Shown in pieces: positions 52,668-63,191 of a DNA stretch of 64,000 nt. How positions within the stretch are numbered: the first letter of the stretch is position 1; each line of letters starts with the position of its first letter. The position numbers and the translations under genes were made by a program. The stretch is from Mesostigma viride (lineage: Eukaryota; Streptophyta; Mesostigmatophyceae; Mesostigmatales; Mesostigmataceae). Below the pieces are notes generated by a model. It saw only the letters and a list, made by a program, of their open reading frames with translations, had not been told where the DNA came from and made no database searches. The stretch is from assembly GCA_009746045.1 (NCBI GenBank), contig RPFO01000165.1, positions 5,940,085 to 6,004,084 on the forward strand, written 5' to 3'.

Positions 52668-54096
52668 TAAATTAATTATAATTAATCAATAGACACGTGA
52701 CTGTGTCACGTGACTCAGCATAAGTCCTCAGTGGGAGGGGAACATGGGATGGAATGAATGGTGTAAGCGATCTAGGTCCTAGTTACAGGGGTGTGGGCAC
52801 CGCGGCCCGAATCGCTATGAATGCCATACTTGGTCACACGCGGAGCCCGGCCCACAGGCTTGGGGGTGGTCTCCTTCATCACTACGTGCCATCTATCCTT
52901 GCGCACCATCTGCCTCCATATTACAGACAAACCGGGAGGCTGCCCGGCCGGGTGTGAGCCCGTCACGTCTAGTGTAGCACATGTCCATGCCGAGTCTATC
53001 ACGAAAAGTGCACGGGTGGCGGCCCTGCCGCGCGCGGCCGGGGGCACGCCAGGTGAGGACATATCGCCCAGGCTGGGCGGGCTTGAGTGGTGCCAGCTAG
53101 TCTATCTGATGTGTCTACCTGATCTGGGCTGTGCGGGCCAGGTGCCCGGCTAGGCCCAGGCGCCTGTGCCTAATAATGTGGGAAACATAGGGCAAATCAG
53201 CGTACAAATCCTCATTACTAATGTGCAAACCAAAGGGGATGTTAAGGGCCTTGCGCAGCATCTTGGTGACGGCGCCGTCGAGTCGTTGCTCCAGCTCCTG
53301 CGTCAGTGTCCAGGTCTCGCGGCGCCGTAGGGCAGGATCGTCAGAATGACGACCTTGAAGAGGTCACGCTTGACGATCCGGGGTAGGGCGGGGTTGCTCC
53401 ACCAGCGGCGGTGGGGTTCGAGGTGCGCCCACGCCATGCCGATCAGTGTCGTCATGTCGTCCTCGCAGTCGGGAAGCCAACAGTGCCGAGCAGCTTGAAG
53501 CGGCCTGAAGGAGGGTAGTTCAGACCTCGGCATCGTCTTAGAGGCGGAGTGTGGGTGGGGGCCCTGCCATGCCGAGGGCCAGGGCCTCCGTTTTGAGGCT
53601 GATTTCTAGACCAACCGCCCGAGCCTCGAGCGCCAGGCAGTCCAGCCAAAGTTGCCGGGCAGACTCCGGCTTCTCGATGAGCGTGATGTCGTCGGCATAC
53701 ATGAGGTCAGCTAGTAAATTCTGCTTGTTAGTCGGCCCCCCTTCTCCAAGCTCGTTCGTGATCGCTAGGCCAGGGGCACGGCCTGCCATGCTAGCAAAGC
53801 GAGCACGTGCCTGGCGCATAACATAATCCACTACAATAATAAACAGGTACGGCGACAGGACGCCAACCCTGCCAGACACTGGTCTGCAGTGGGCATGGCG
53901 GGGTAATGCCGTGTTGAGTGCGCACCGAAGTGGTCGACCCCTCATACAGCGTGCGGATGACGGTAATCAGGGGAGTGGGGACGCGAGCGCGAGCAAGTAC
54001 TGTCAGCCCGTAAAGCGTCCCAGAGGACAGAATCAAAAGCCTTGATGAAGTCGACGAAGATCAGGATGGCGGGAAACTCACCAGGTTGCAGGAGGC
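52668..54096 (-). mobile_element. LINE-C copy inserted in an R2-like LINE fragment
   Basis: It is bounded by a 12-bp TSD. 3' end on the left: AATT-rich tail, then hairpin 52694-52712 (CACGTGAC-tgt-GTCACGTG). It is a distant relative of LINE-B, 5'-truncated within RT. Confidence 0.87.
52772..54080 (-). pseudogene. LINE-C reverse transcriptase, frameshifted
   Basis: Minus-strand frames from right to left: DFDSVL-like start near 54030, STTSVRTQHGITPPCPLQT, VLSPYLFIIVVDYVMRQA, LMYADDITLIEKPES, LWLDCLALEARAVGLEISLK, then LPSFRPLQAARH with VILTILPYGA, and LSVIWRQMVRKDRWHVVM near the end. Several frameshifts and stops. Confidence 0.8.
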
Positions 54097-54108
54097 GAGT
54101 GAAGCCAA

Positions 54109-54251
54109 GCCTTCCCCTGATCGTTCAAGCTCGCATGCAGACCCATCCAGTCGGCACAGTGTAGTTTACCCGCGTAGGTCTTTTGTTGTTTTTCATGAAC
54201 GCAGGCAGGGAAGACACTATGTAGGACTGACGACAGTGGACACGCCGGCGA
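54109..54251 (-). pseudogene. Diverged R2-like LINE fragment (continuation)
   Basis: ACCCGCGTAGGTCTTTTGTT and CGCAGGCAGGGAA parallel the complete copy at about 55230-55280. It is the upstream continuation (minus strand) of 51850-52655, displaced by LINE-C. Confidence 0.7.
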
Positions 54252-54263
54252 AGAAATATATAT

Positions 54264-57200
54264 ATTAAAAATATAATTACTTACAGCAGAGTGAAATCAC
54301 TCAAACCAAAGCAAACGCCCAGCTATAAACCTATATACAGAGCCATGTCAAAGCTCTATACTACGATAAGACCAATGGAAACGCCTAACGGGAGGAACCT
54401 AATAGCCCTGCTGCACCGCAAAATCAGCCCGCGTACGGCGGAGCATGATGTCAGCCATGGCCCGAGTCAGCGCCACCGACAAGCGCTGACGCCAATATGA
54501 CGTCCAGGTCCGCGCCGACCATGGGGCCCGCTGGCCCTCCAGGTCCAGCCGGTCCTCCCGGAGCCGGCAACACTCCTTGAAGAAGGCGGAGGTCAGGGGC
54601 CCCATGGCCCCAAACTCCTCCAGGACAAAGGGCACCACACGATGGTGCCCGACGTCGCCGTAGGCCAGGAGCTTGGCCCGCTCCGCCCGGTCCGCCGTGT
54701 AACCTGCCGTGAGGGAGGCCCCAGCCACGTGGCTAAGAGCCAAGGGCCGCGCCACCGAAACGTCAATAAGCAGATGCCGGCCACCCCCCTCAAAGTCCAG
54801 CACCACGATGTCAGGCCGGTGGTTGGGGGAATAGAAGGCAGCGCCATCCGCATCCTCGGACCGGATGTTCGCGTGGGGGAAAACCGACCGAATCATGGCG
54901 AGCACCACCGTCAGGAGGACAGTGTGCAAATACAAATACCAATTCTGATTCTGTTGGCCCCCCATGCAGGCAAGGTAGTGAGTCCCCGTGGGATCCAGCG
55001 GCTGCCCACAGCTACCACAAGGCCGCCCGGCCGGAACAAGAGGCTGCGGGGCAAATAGCTGGTGCCGGAGCGCCACCGAGTAGTGGCTGGGAGCCAAGGC
55101 GAATGGGGGGGCCATGGGAAGAGCACGAAGGTACGCCGAGCCCACACTCCGCAAGGAAAGCGAGAACAGCCACGCACGTCCCTGGGCGTTGAGGTCCGCG
55201 AAAAGAGCAATCCAATCAGCCGTGTGCAGAATACCCGCGTAGGTTTTCTGGTGTTTATCGATGACGCGAGCAGGGAATGCGGCGGGAGATTGAACGGAGG
55301 CGACCGAGGGAGTGCCGCGAGGGAGGTGGCGCTGTACCGCCTGAGCGGCACGGACGGGAGAACAGGCCTGCTGGATCTCAGCATAGGCCTCCTGGATGGC
55401 GGTGACGAAGGGCAAAGGGCTGCTGGGGTCCAGGAGGTCAGGCGCTGCCGTTGCCAAAAGGGGCAGGAGCCGGCAGCTTTCCGCCCACGACTGAGCGACG
55501 GAGCCCAAAAATGCTGCTGGGGCCAGCCGGGCGGCACGAGTCAGACCGCAGCCACCCATCCGTGCAGGCAGGGAGGCAATGCGAATAGCATGTGGCGGGA
55601 GGTCGGGGCCCGGGACCAGCTGCGCCAAGGCCGACTGGATGCGTTCGTCGTGGCCCTCGGCGGCCAGCCGGACCTGAGCCGGAAGAGCGCCCCGGAGCCA
55701 GTGAACGACGCGAGGGTGAGCGCAAAACCACAGAAGCAGACCCTTGGTCTGCGAATCATGAAGGCGCGCAATCAAGGGCAGTACCTCAGTGCGTGCCTCG
55801 AGGGCGGCCCGCAGAGCATCGATGACAAACGCGGGGTCGCCAACCGGAACGCCGAGGACATCCAACCCATGGAGGCGCTCGTCCCGGCCCAAGAGCTGGG
55901 GCGGAAAGCCGGAGCAATCACCTTGGGGCGAGTACACCGCGCACTTGGCCAGGGTCAACTGGAGGTTGATGTCGGCCACCGCGGTCTGCAGTGCCAGCAG
56001 AGCCGCGGTGGTGTCCGGCACAGGGCCCAGAAGGTAGATATCATCCAAGTAGGCCTGAATAGCGACCGCCGGGTGGGCAGCATGGACCGCTTGGAGGCAA
56101 CCCTGGAGGGGGGCGGCAAAGTACAGGGGTCCCAGGGGGTCCCCTTGCTGGGTGCCCGACCGCGACAGCAGGCCGCCGCGAGTGCCGTCCTCCATGATGT
56201 GAACCAGTTGGCCGGGCTGGCCGTAGCACACGGCTGTCCAAGCGTACAAGTCCTCGAAGGACTCCATGACGGCCGCAAACATGCTGGCGCGGGACAGACT
56301 GTTGAACGCGTTGTGGCAGTCGACCTTGACGACAGCGTGGGTGGGGTGGGCCTCGAGGTAGGCCTGCACCGAATGGATGAGGATATCCGCCCCGCCTGGA
56401 GTCGTCACCCCCAGCTGGGCCGCCACCGAGGTCTCACCCGCTGCGAGGGGCGGGCAGAAAAAGGCACGGAGCTCGGGCGCCTTTTGGCGGCAGATCACTT
56501 TGCCCACGAGCTTGCGGAGCACCTCACCGCAGGCGATCGGGCGCACCTTGCCCTCGGGGGGGGCAAGACACCCTTGAGCAGAGCGAGGAGGCGAGCGCCC
56601 GCTAACCACTCGCGCGCAGCGGGAGGAACGCGACCAGCCGCCAGGTCAATGAGGGTGTCAAAGAGAATGTCCTCGCCCCCATGCCCCACCAGGACCTCCA
56701 AGTGCTCGTAGCGCCAGCCCGACGGCCCGGTAGAGGAAGCCCGCGGGACCGCACGCATCACCTCCAGGAAGCAGTCGCGGTCCAGCCGGAGGGGGCCGGC
56801 AGGGGGTCCGGCACGGGCAGCTGGAATCCGGGCTCCGCAGGGTGAAGAGCCTCCAAGGCCGCCAGGGTAGCCGCATTGGCGGGGGCCAGCTTGGCCATTT
56901 CCAAGCGGGTCATGGCCCGGCTGAGCTGCCCCTCGCGGACGAGGCGGATGACGTCGGCGGCCACCCGCTCGAAGTTGACCTCCCCCGACAGCCGGGCCGT
57001 GCGCGGGGGCGGCACGCCAAACAGCCCCTCCCAGTCCCCCTGCAGAAAGCGTCGGCAACGGGCAATAACCGCACCCTGGAGGCCGCGCACACCACGCCCG
57101 AGAGGGGTGAGGAGCAGGCGGGGGGTCACCATGTGCAGTTTAAAGCCCAGCGGGTCGTCCGGAGCGGCGTGCATGCGCCGGAGAGAAACGATTGCACATT

Positions 57201-57786
57201 GCGCGAAAAGGCTACGCGCGCGGTGGGGGAGGTCGGTCAGGGTAGACGTCGGGTTGATGGCGCATGCATCCCAGGGAACCGTGTCAAGCCAACGCCAACT
57301 GGCCGAGTAGTCGGGCGGCGGGGGCTGGGAGCCGGTGGGAGCCGAGGCGGGAGGGGGGGAGGGGGCCGGGACTGCTGGCCGGTTGAGGGGCCGTTGAGCA
57401 ACACAGGCGCGCGCGTGCTGAGCGCGCCCGTGAATGGAGTACACCCGCTGGCAGTGAGCTTCCGGGCACCGGTAACAGCTCATGGCCTGCAGATCCGCCG
57501 CGCCGAGATCGGGGTGCACAGCGCGAAGGTGCTGGCAGAGGAGGTTACGGTTGTGGAACACACCAGCACACGGGGACCCCGTGGGAAGCAGCACGGCACA
57601 CCGGTGAAGGCCGTCGGCGGGCGCTGAGTGGCGGGGAGCGGCGCCAGCAAAGGCAGGACGTGGGGCCTGCGGCGTCTCCCCAGCCGGGCCGGCAGGCGCG
57701 CGCACCACGACCCGACCAGCGCCCGGCATGCCCGCCGGGGCCACGGAGGAGGCAGTGCCCACCGGGGAGACCCCCAGCGGAGGGGG
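54264..57786 (-). mobile_element. R2-like (RLE) LINE, copy 1, near full length
   Basis: It is flanked by AGAAATATATAT at 54252-54263 and 57787-57798. The 3' untranslated region (left) ends TAATTATATTTTTAAT on the minus strand. Coding region 57762-54399. Two shorter copies follow at 57799-58695 and 58713-58935. Confidence 0.88.
54399..57762 (-). pseudogene. R2-like LINE protein: zinc fingers, RT, restriction-like endonuclease
   Basis: From the ATG at 57762 the N-terminal frame has a C2H2-type finger (CAGVFHNRNLLCQHLRAVH) and a second Cys/His cluster (CYRCPEAHCQRVYSIHGRAQ). A frameshift near 56790 leads to RLDRDCFLEVMRAVP, and another in a G run near 56565 leads to the RT frame (56609-54399). 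RT: KVRPIACGEVLRKL, VKVDCHNAFNSL, SGTQQGDPLGPLYF and AYLDDIYLLG. A CCHC-like motif (CGSCG...THYLAC) and RPDIVVLDFEGGGRHLLIDV (PD..D) are the restriction-like endonuclease. The order fits R2/R4/NeSL-type LINEs; the exact clade is unresolved. Confidence 0.87.
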
Positions 57787-57798
57787 AGAAATATATAT

Positions 57799-58695
57799 TA
57801 AAAATATAATTACTTACAGCAGAGTGAAATCACTCAAACCAAAGCAAACGCCCAGCTATGAACCTATATACAGAGCCATGTCAAAGCTCTATACTACGAT
57901 AAGACCAATGGAAACGCCTAACGGGAGGAACCTAATAGCCCTGCTGCACCGCAAAATCAGCCCGCGTACGGCGGAGCATGATGTCAGCCATGGCCCGAGT
58001 CAGCGCCACCGACAAGCGCTGACGCCAATATGACGTCCAGGTCCGCGCCGACCATGGGGCCCGCTGGCCCTCCAGGTCCAGCCGGTCCTCCCGGAGCCGG
58101 CAACACTCCTTGAAGAAGGCGGAGGTCAGGGGCCCCATGGCCCCAAACTCCTCCAGGACAAAGGGCACCACACGATGGTGCCCGACGTCGCCGTAGGCCA
58201 GGAGCTTGGCCCGCTCCGCCCGGTCCGCCGTGTAACCTGCCGTGAGGGAGGCCCCAGCCACGTGGCTAAGAGCCAAGGGCCGCGCCACCGAAACGTCAAT
58301 AAGCAGATGCCGGCCACCCCCCTCAAAGTCCAGCACCACGATGTCAGGCCGGTGGTTGGGGGAATAGAAGGCAGCGCCATCCGCATCCTCGGACCGGATG
58401 TTCGCGTGGGGGAAAACCGACCGGATCATGGCGAGCACCACCGTCAGGAGGACAGTGTGCAAATACAAATACCAATTCTGATTCTGTTGGCCCCCCATGC
58501 AGGCAAGGTAGTGAGTCCCCGTGGGATCCAGCGGCTGCCCACAGCTACCACAAGGCCGCCCGGCCGGAACAAGAGGCTGCGGGGCAAATAGCTGGTGCCG
58601 GAGCGCCACCGAGTAGTGGCTGGGAGCCAAGGCGAATGGGGGGGCCATGGGAAGAGCACAAAGGTACGCCGAGCCCACACTCCGCAAGGAAAGCG
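57799..58695 (-). mobile_element. R2-like LINE, copy 2, 5'-truncated
   Basis: It covers the last 250 codons (57932-58687) and 3' untranslated region, almost identical to copy 1. It is flanked by AGAAATATATAT at 57787-57798 and 58696-58707. The truncation point shares GAGAA with the target duplication, typical microhomology of target-primed insertion. Confidence 0.88.
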
Positions 58696-58712
58696 AGAAA
58701 TATATATGGTAT

Positions 58713-58935
58713 CAGCGCCTGTCGGTGGCGCTGACTCGGGCCATGGCTGACATCATGCTCCGCCGTACGCGGGCTGATTTTGCGGTGCAGCAGGGCTATT
58801 AGGTTCCTCCCGTTAGGCGTTTCCATTGGTCTTATCGTAGTATAGAGCTTTGACATGGCTCTGTATATAGGTTTATAGCTGGGCGTTTGCTTTGGTTTGA
58901 GTGATTTCACTCTGCTGTAAGTAATTATATTTTTA
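58713..58935 (+). mobile_element. R2-like LINE, copy 3, 5'-truncated, opposite orientation
   Basis: It holds the last 29 or so codons and the 3' untranslated region in plus orientation. ATATATATGGTAT flanks it at 58700-58712 and 58936-58948. Confidence 0.88.
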
Positions 58936-58989
58936 ATATATATGGTATAAAAAGATACGGGCAAAAGAGATAGATACCTAAGGTGGTTT

Positions 58990-60262
58990 GAAGTCCATAC
59001 CTTCCGGCACAGTGACCTCTGCATGTGAATATGAGGGTGCCGACAGCTGACATCTAGAGTAATATTGGTGACATTGGGATGTATATCGATAGACGTGTAC
59101 GTGTCCGATGGCCAGCATAGCGTAACGATAATTACCACGGACATGGTTAGAGGTCGATCCGTCCTATATGGTCGACCCGTAGTTCGGCCCACTACAATAT
59201 ACTTCAGGCCGTAAACTTAGCGTGGAAGATTCTGAGCCACAATTAAGAGTGGATCAGCCAGCTCAGTGGTGCCGCTAGTGGCACTGCTTGGCATATAAAG
59301 GCGTGCGAGGACGATGGACAAGACAGTCGTCTCGCAATTGGGCTCACCCAAATCAGTCAACCTGATCTACGTAAACCTATTCCAACCATGTCCAACGCAT
59401 GACATTGAGTCCAACCACAATAATTTTGCAAGCATACAAGGATCGAGGTAATTATTATAATGCTCCTGGGCCTATACCGGCTGTGATCACAGCAAGTAGC
59501 CCATAGCATAGTGATTCCCTTCCCAGTTCTTAGGCAGGTTTTAACCCCGGGACGATGGTCCCGCATTTAGAAACGATCTTTCCCAACGTGCCTGGCTGAT
59601 AGGCTTGGCAGTGACGTTACACAGTCTGCCCTTCAGACATACATGACTACGTGTGTGTCGGTGACTGATATCTAGTGGTAATCATTGGCGATATTGGGAG
59701 AATTATATCAATAGATGTATGTCCGAGGAACAGCGCAACGACTGTTGCCAAGGACATGGACAGTGGCCGGATCAGCCCTACTGTAGCTATGTTCGACCCG
59801 TAGTTCGAATGGCACACTACAATAAACTTTTGGCTGTAACCTATAGGCTGTAAACTATAGTGAGGGTGAATTTGGGCCACAAGAGAGGATCAGCCAGCTG
59901 GTGCCGACCTAGTGGCACTACTTGGCATAAAGGCAAGCGAGGATGGTCGAGGTCCTCGCATGAAAAGCAAGGTTTGGACGTTGTCAATCACTCGACGTAA
60001 CCTCAACGTATTCTCATGAATTAATAATCAATCCATGTCTGTCATAACCCTTTGTTTATGAACATGTGCGAAGTATCCAAGAAGGTAAATTATAACCCCC
60101 CAGGGCCTTCGCTGAGATCACAGCAATTAGTAGCCCTCAGCCAAGTGAATATCTGTAATTCCATTCTCACGCAGGTATCAAACCTGGGACGATAGTCCCG
60201 AAATTACTAGGAGGAGACGATCTTTCCCAACGTGCCTGGCTGATAGGCTTGGCACGTTACAG
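58990..60262. repeat. Diverged tandem pair of about 630-bp units
   Basis: Units about 58990-59613 and 59614-60262 share the same order of landmarks: GACCCGTAGTTCG, GGATCAGCCAGCT, GGCACTNCTTGGCATA(TA)AAGG, CGGGACGATGGTCCCG (59548; GGGACGATAGTCCCG at 60187) and GATCTTTCCCAACGTGCCTG. A TATAAA-like box in the first unit and the small GGGAC/GTCCC hairpin suggest a transcribed repeat. No coding capacity. Class unknown. Confidence 0.75.
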
Positions 60263-60298
60263 TCAGGTTATAATTTAATTTAATTTTAATCCATCCAG

Positions 60299-61286
60299 GC
60301 ATCCATCCATCCATCCATCCATCCATCCATCCATCCATCCATCCATCCATCCATCCATCCATCCATCCATCCATCCATCCATCCATCCATCCATCCATCC
60401 ATCCATCCATCCATCCATCCATCCATCCATCCATCCATCCATCCATCCATCCATCCATCCATCCATCCATCCATCCATCCATCCATCCATCCATCCATCC
60501 ATCCATCCATCCATCCATCCATCCATCCATCCATCCATCCATCCATCCATCCATCCATCCATCCATCCATCCATCCATCCATCCATCCATCCATCCATCC
60601 ATCCATCCATCCATCCATCCATCCATCCATCCATCCATCCATCCATCCATCCATCCATCCATCCATCCATCCATCCATCCATCCATCCATCCATCCATCC
60701 ATCCATCCATCCATCCATCCATCCATCCATCCATCCATCCATCCATCCATCCATCCATCCATCCATCCATCCATCCATCCATCCATCCATCCATCCATCC
60801 ATCCATCCATCCATCCATCCATCCATCCATCCATCCATCCATCCATCCATCCATCCATCCATCCATCCATCCATCCATCCATCCATCCATCCATCCATCC
60901 ATCCATCCATCCATCCATCCATCCATCCATCCCTCCGTCCGTCCATCCATCCATCCATCCATCCATCCATCCATCCATCCCTCCCTCCGTCCGTCCGTCC
61001 GTCCGTCCGTCCGTCCGTCCGTCCGTCCGTCCGTCCGTCCGTCCGTCCGTCCGTCCGTCCGTCCGTCCGTCCGTCCGTCCGTCCGTCCGTCCGTCCGTCC
61101 GTCCGTCCGTCCGTCCGTCCGTCCGTCCGTCCGTCCGTCCGTCCGTCCGTCCGTCCGTCCGTCCGTCCGTCCGTCCGTCCGTCCGTCCGTCCGTCCGTCC
61201 GTCCGTCCGTCCGTCCGTCCGTCCGTCCGTCCGTCCGTCCGTCCGTCCGTCCGTCCGTCCGTCCGTCCGTTCGTCCGTCCGTCGGT
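60299..61286. repeat. Giant tetranucleotide arrays: (CATC)n then (CCGT)n
   Basis: 60299-60979 is (CATC)n with one short CCCTCCGTCCGT interruption at 60931-60943. 60980-61286 is (CCGT)n. The array runs directly into LINE-B 3' sequence (CATCCATCGGGGTTAATGC). Trp/Met/Asp/Gly and Thr/Asp/Gly/Arg repeat ORFs here are artefacts. Confidence 0.97.
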
Positions 61287-61362
61287 CGATCATCCATCGG
61301 GGTTAATGCTCCGGACGTGACTCCCCAACGGGAGCACGAGGTTAATCAATTAATGAATTGAT
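61287..61362 (+). mobile_element. LINE-B 3' terminus next to the CATC/CCGT array
   Basis: GATCATCCATCGGGGTTAAT, hairpin 61307-61336 (TGCTCC with GGAGCA) and an AATTAATGAATT-type tail. It is the same terminus as at 38700-38778. Confidence 0.8.
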
Positions 61363-61379
61363 TGATGTGCATGCCACCC

Positions 61380-61861
61380 GTGGACTTTCCGGGATAGGCT
61401 AGGCACTGATGTATATGTGTTACGCACGTCGCAATGGGCTCACACCAGGGCAGCCCCCTGGCATGTCTGTCATCTGGAAGCAGATGGTTCGCAAGGATAG
61501 GTGGCAGGTAGTCATGACTTAGGAGACCACCGCCAATTCAGTGGGGGCTATGCGTGTGACTGCAAGTATGGCATTTACAGTGCTTCGGGCCGTTGGTGGT
61601 GCCCACAACCCTGGAACTAGGTCTTAGATAGCTAGCTCCCTCCATCCCATCCCATCCCATCCCATCCCATCCCATCCCATCCCATCCCATCCCATCCCAT
61701 CCCATCCCATCCCATCCCATCCCATCCCATCCCATCCCATCCCATCCCATCCCATCCCATCCCATCCCATCCCATCCCATCCCATCCCATCCCATCCCAC
61801 TCGACTGTACTGAGGACTTCTGATCACGTAACGCTGTTACGTGTTAATTAATTAATTAATG
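61380..61861 (+). pseudogene. LINE-C-like C-terminal and 3' fragment with CCCAT array
   Basis: The plus strand reads MSVIWKQMVRKDRWQVVMT, then, after a stop, sequence parallel to the end of LINE-C (VTKYGIHS and GAHTPVT region). It closes with hairpin 61825-61843 (CACGTAAC-gct-GTTACGTG) and (TTAA)n. Confidence 0.7.
61643..61798. repeat. (CCCAT)n pentanucleotide array
   Basis: About 31 uninterrupted units inside the 3' region of the LINE-C-like fragment. Confidence 0.97.
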
Positions 61862-62204
61862 CGCATTAAACATCTTATATATTATCAATTAGCTTTGTAG
61901 GCTGTATACCCAGAGAGCAGACTTTGCCAATCAAACGAAAGATCAGATTGGTTCTTGAAAAATAAACCATGGCGAGTAATCTCTGATATGCTGACCCAAA
62001 TGAGCCCCCAGCTGAAACAAATTGAACTACAAACGGAACCAGCCTGAAAATCATAGCAGCGAAATCCGGGGCTGCAGATTCTTATGCTGGCACCAACCAT
62101 GGGTCTCAACTACCTGAACCAAGCAACCAGATAGAATAAGCCTAGAGCGCAAGTGCCACCTGCTTTCAAGTAACTGCAGCATCATGTTTGGCTATTAGCA
62201 GAGT

Positions 62205-62285
62205 CTATCGCATGCGGCTTGTCCGCCCTGGCTTCCCCTTCACTTGGACCATGAGCATGTCTTCGTCGTCAGACAGTGGGTCCTC
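62205..62285 (-). CDS. Probable last exon of a host gene
   Basis: The minus strand has CCTCTTTGAAATTCCTGCAG, a good acceptor, followed by an 81-bp phase-0 exon coding EDPLSDDEDMLMVQVKGKPG, then RTSRMR and a stop at 62205. The acidic Ser/Asp stretch resembles a casein-kinase-type site. It matches in phase with the exon at 62886-63173. Linking the two is inference; other exons may lie between. Confidence 0.4.
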   Translation of the reverse strand, partial: EDPLSDDEDMLMVQVKGKPGRTSRMR

Positions 62286-62885
62286 CTGCAGGAATTTCAA
62301 AGAGGATGCGATTCCGAAGTCCACACGAGGGACAAGCAGCATGTGTGGCATAAATTTATAAGTCAACATTCGAAACGTGAGCCCCGAGAGGGTGGCCAAC
62401 AGCATAAGCCACGAGAAGAAAGAAAATTCCAAAAAGAAGGAAATTCTAGAAAGGTAACTCTTGCAACAACTGCCGAAGGCAAAATCTTCCATAACCCAAC
62501 ATTGTTGGTCTTTAAGAATGCATCGTTGTTCTTAAAGTTGAATGTAACCCCCAGACGATGAGGAAGAAAGCAAGGACACCCACCTTCTCAGGCAAGAGAG
62601 GGAGAAGAAACATTGGAACGTAGAAATTGCTGACCTGTTAGGACTCAGATGCAGGCATGGCAAGGTTCAGTGCAAGGGGGAGGAGGCCTTGATAAAGAAA
62701 GTCAAGCCATGATAAAGAAAGGAAGCCATGATAAAGAAAGACAAAAAAGATCCCCTATCCGCATAGGGCCAACAAAGTAAGGCAATGCACCCACCTCTTC
62801 GTCCTTGGTTTCAGGCGTGGCCAAGTTTAGGGTTCAGGTGGTAGAGCAAGAACAGGGGGTCAACAAACAAAGGCAGAACACACAC

Positions 62886-63173
62886 CTCTTCGTCCTCGGT
62901 GCCAGGCGTGGCCATTGCCGCCACCTGCGTGTCGTCGTACAGCCGTTGCAGCTGGTACTTGCGGGGTCGGTTGACCCGCTCGGGGGCCACGGCCCCAAAG
63001 TCCGGCGACGGCTCAAACACGGGCGCCAGCTCGCCGCTGCCAAACATCTCTTCGGTCGCGTGACTCCCCGTCAGGCGCGCCCTGGGGCCGCTCGAGGGCT
63101 GCGAGCGCTTGGGGGCCGGAGCCTCTTCTTTCTCCTCGTCGTCCTCTTGCTCCTCCTCTTCTTCCTTGTCATC
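62886..63173 (-). CDS. Probable internal exon of an acidic host protein
   Basis: 288 bp, phase 0 at both ends. Acceptor CCTTACTGCTTGCTGC...CCAG on the minus strand, donor GAAGAG|GTGTGT. The product starts with a Glu/Asp run (DDKEEEEEQEDDEEKEE), then a basic Pro/Ser linker and VNRPRKYQLQRLYDDTQVAA. No family is recognised; a nuclear protein is a guess. No repeat-element similarity, so it is a fair candidate for a real gene. Confidence 0.5.
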
Positions 63174-63191
63174 CTGGTTTTCGTGCAGCAA

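Noticed and set aside
55062-56711. Plus-strand ORF of 549 residues
   Set aside because: Antisense of the R2-like RT, with no recognisable motif; GC-rich coding DNA often leaves the opposite strand open.
59540-60210. tRNA-like or viroid-like RNA suggested by GGTTTTAACCCC and CGGGACGATGGTCCCG
   Set aside because: No cloverleaf can be drawn and no anticodon arm is visible; kept only as an unclassified repeat.
60207-61297. ORFs of 255 to 340 residues with WMDG and TDGR repeats
   Set aside because: Products of the CATC and CCGT arrays.
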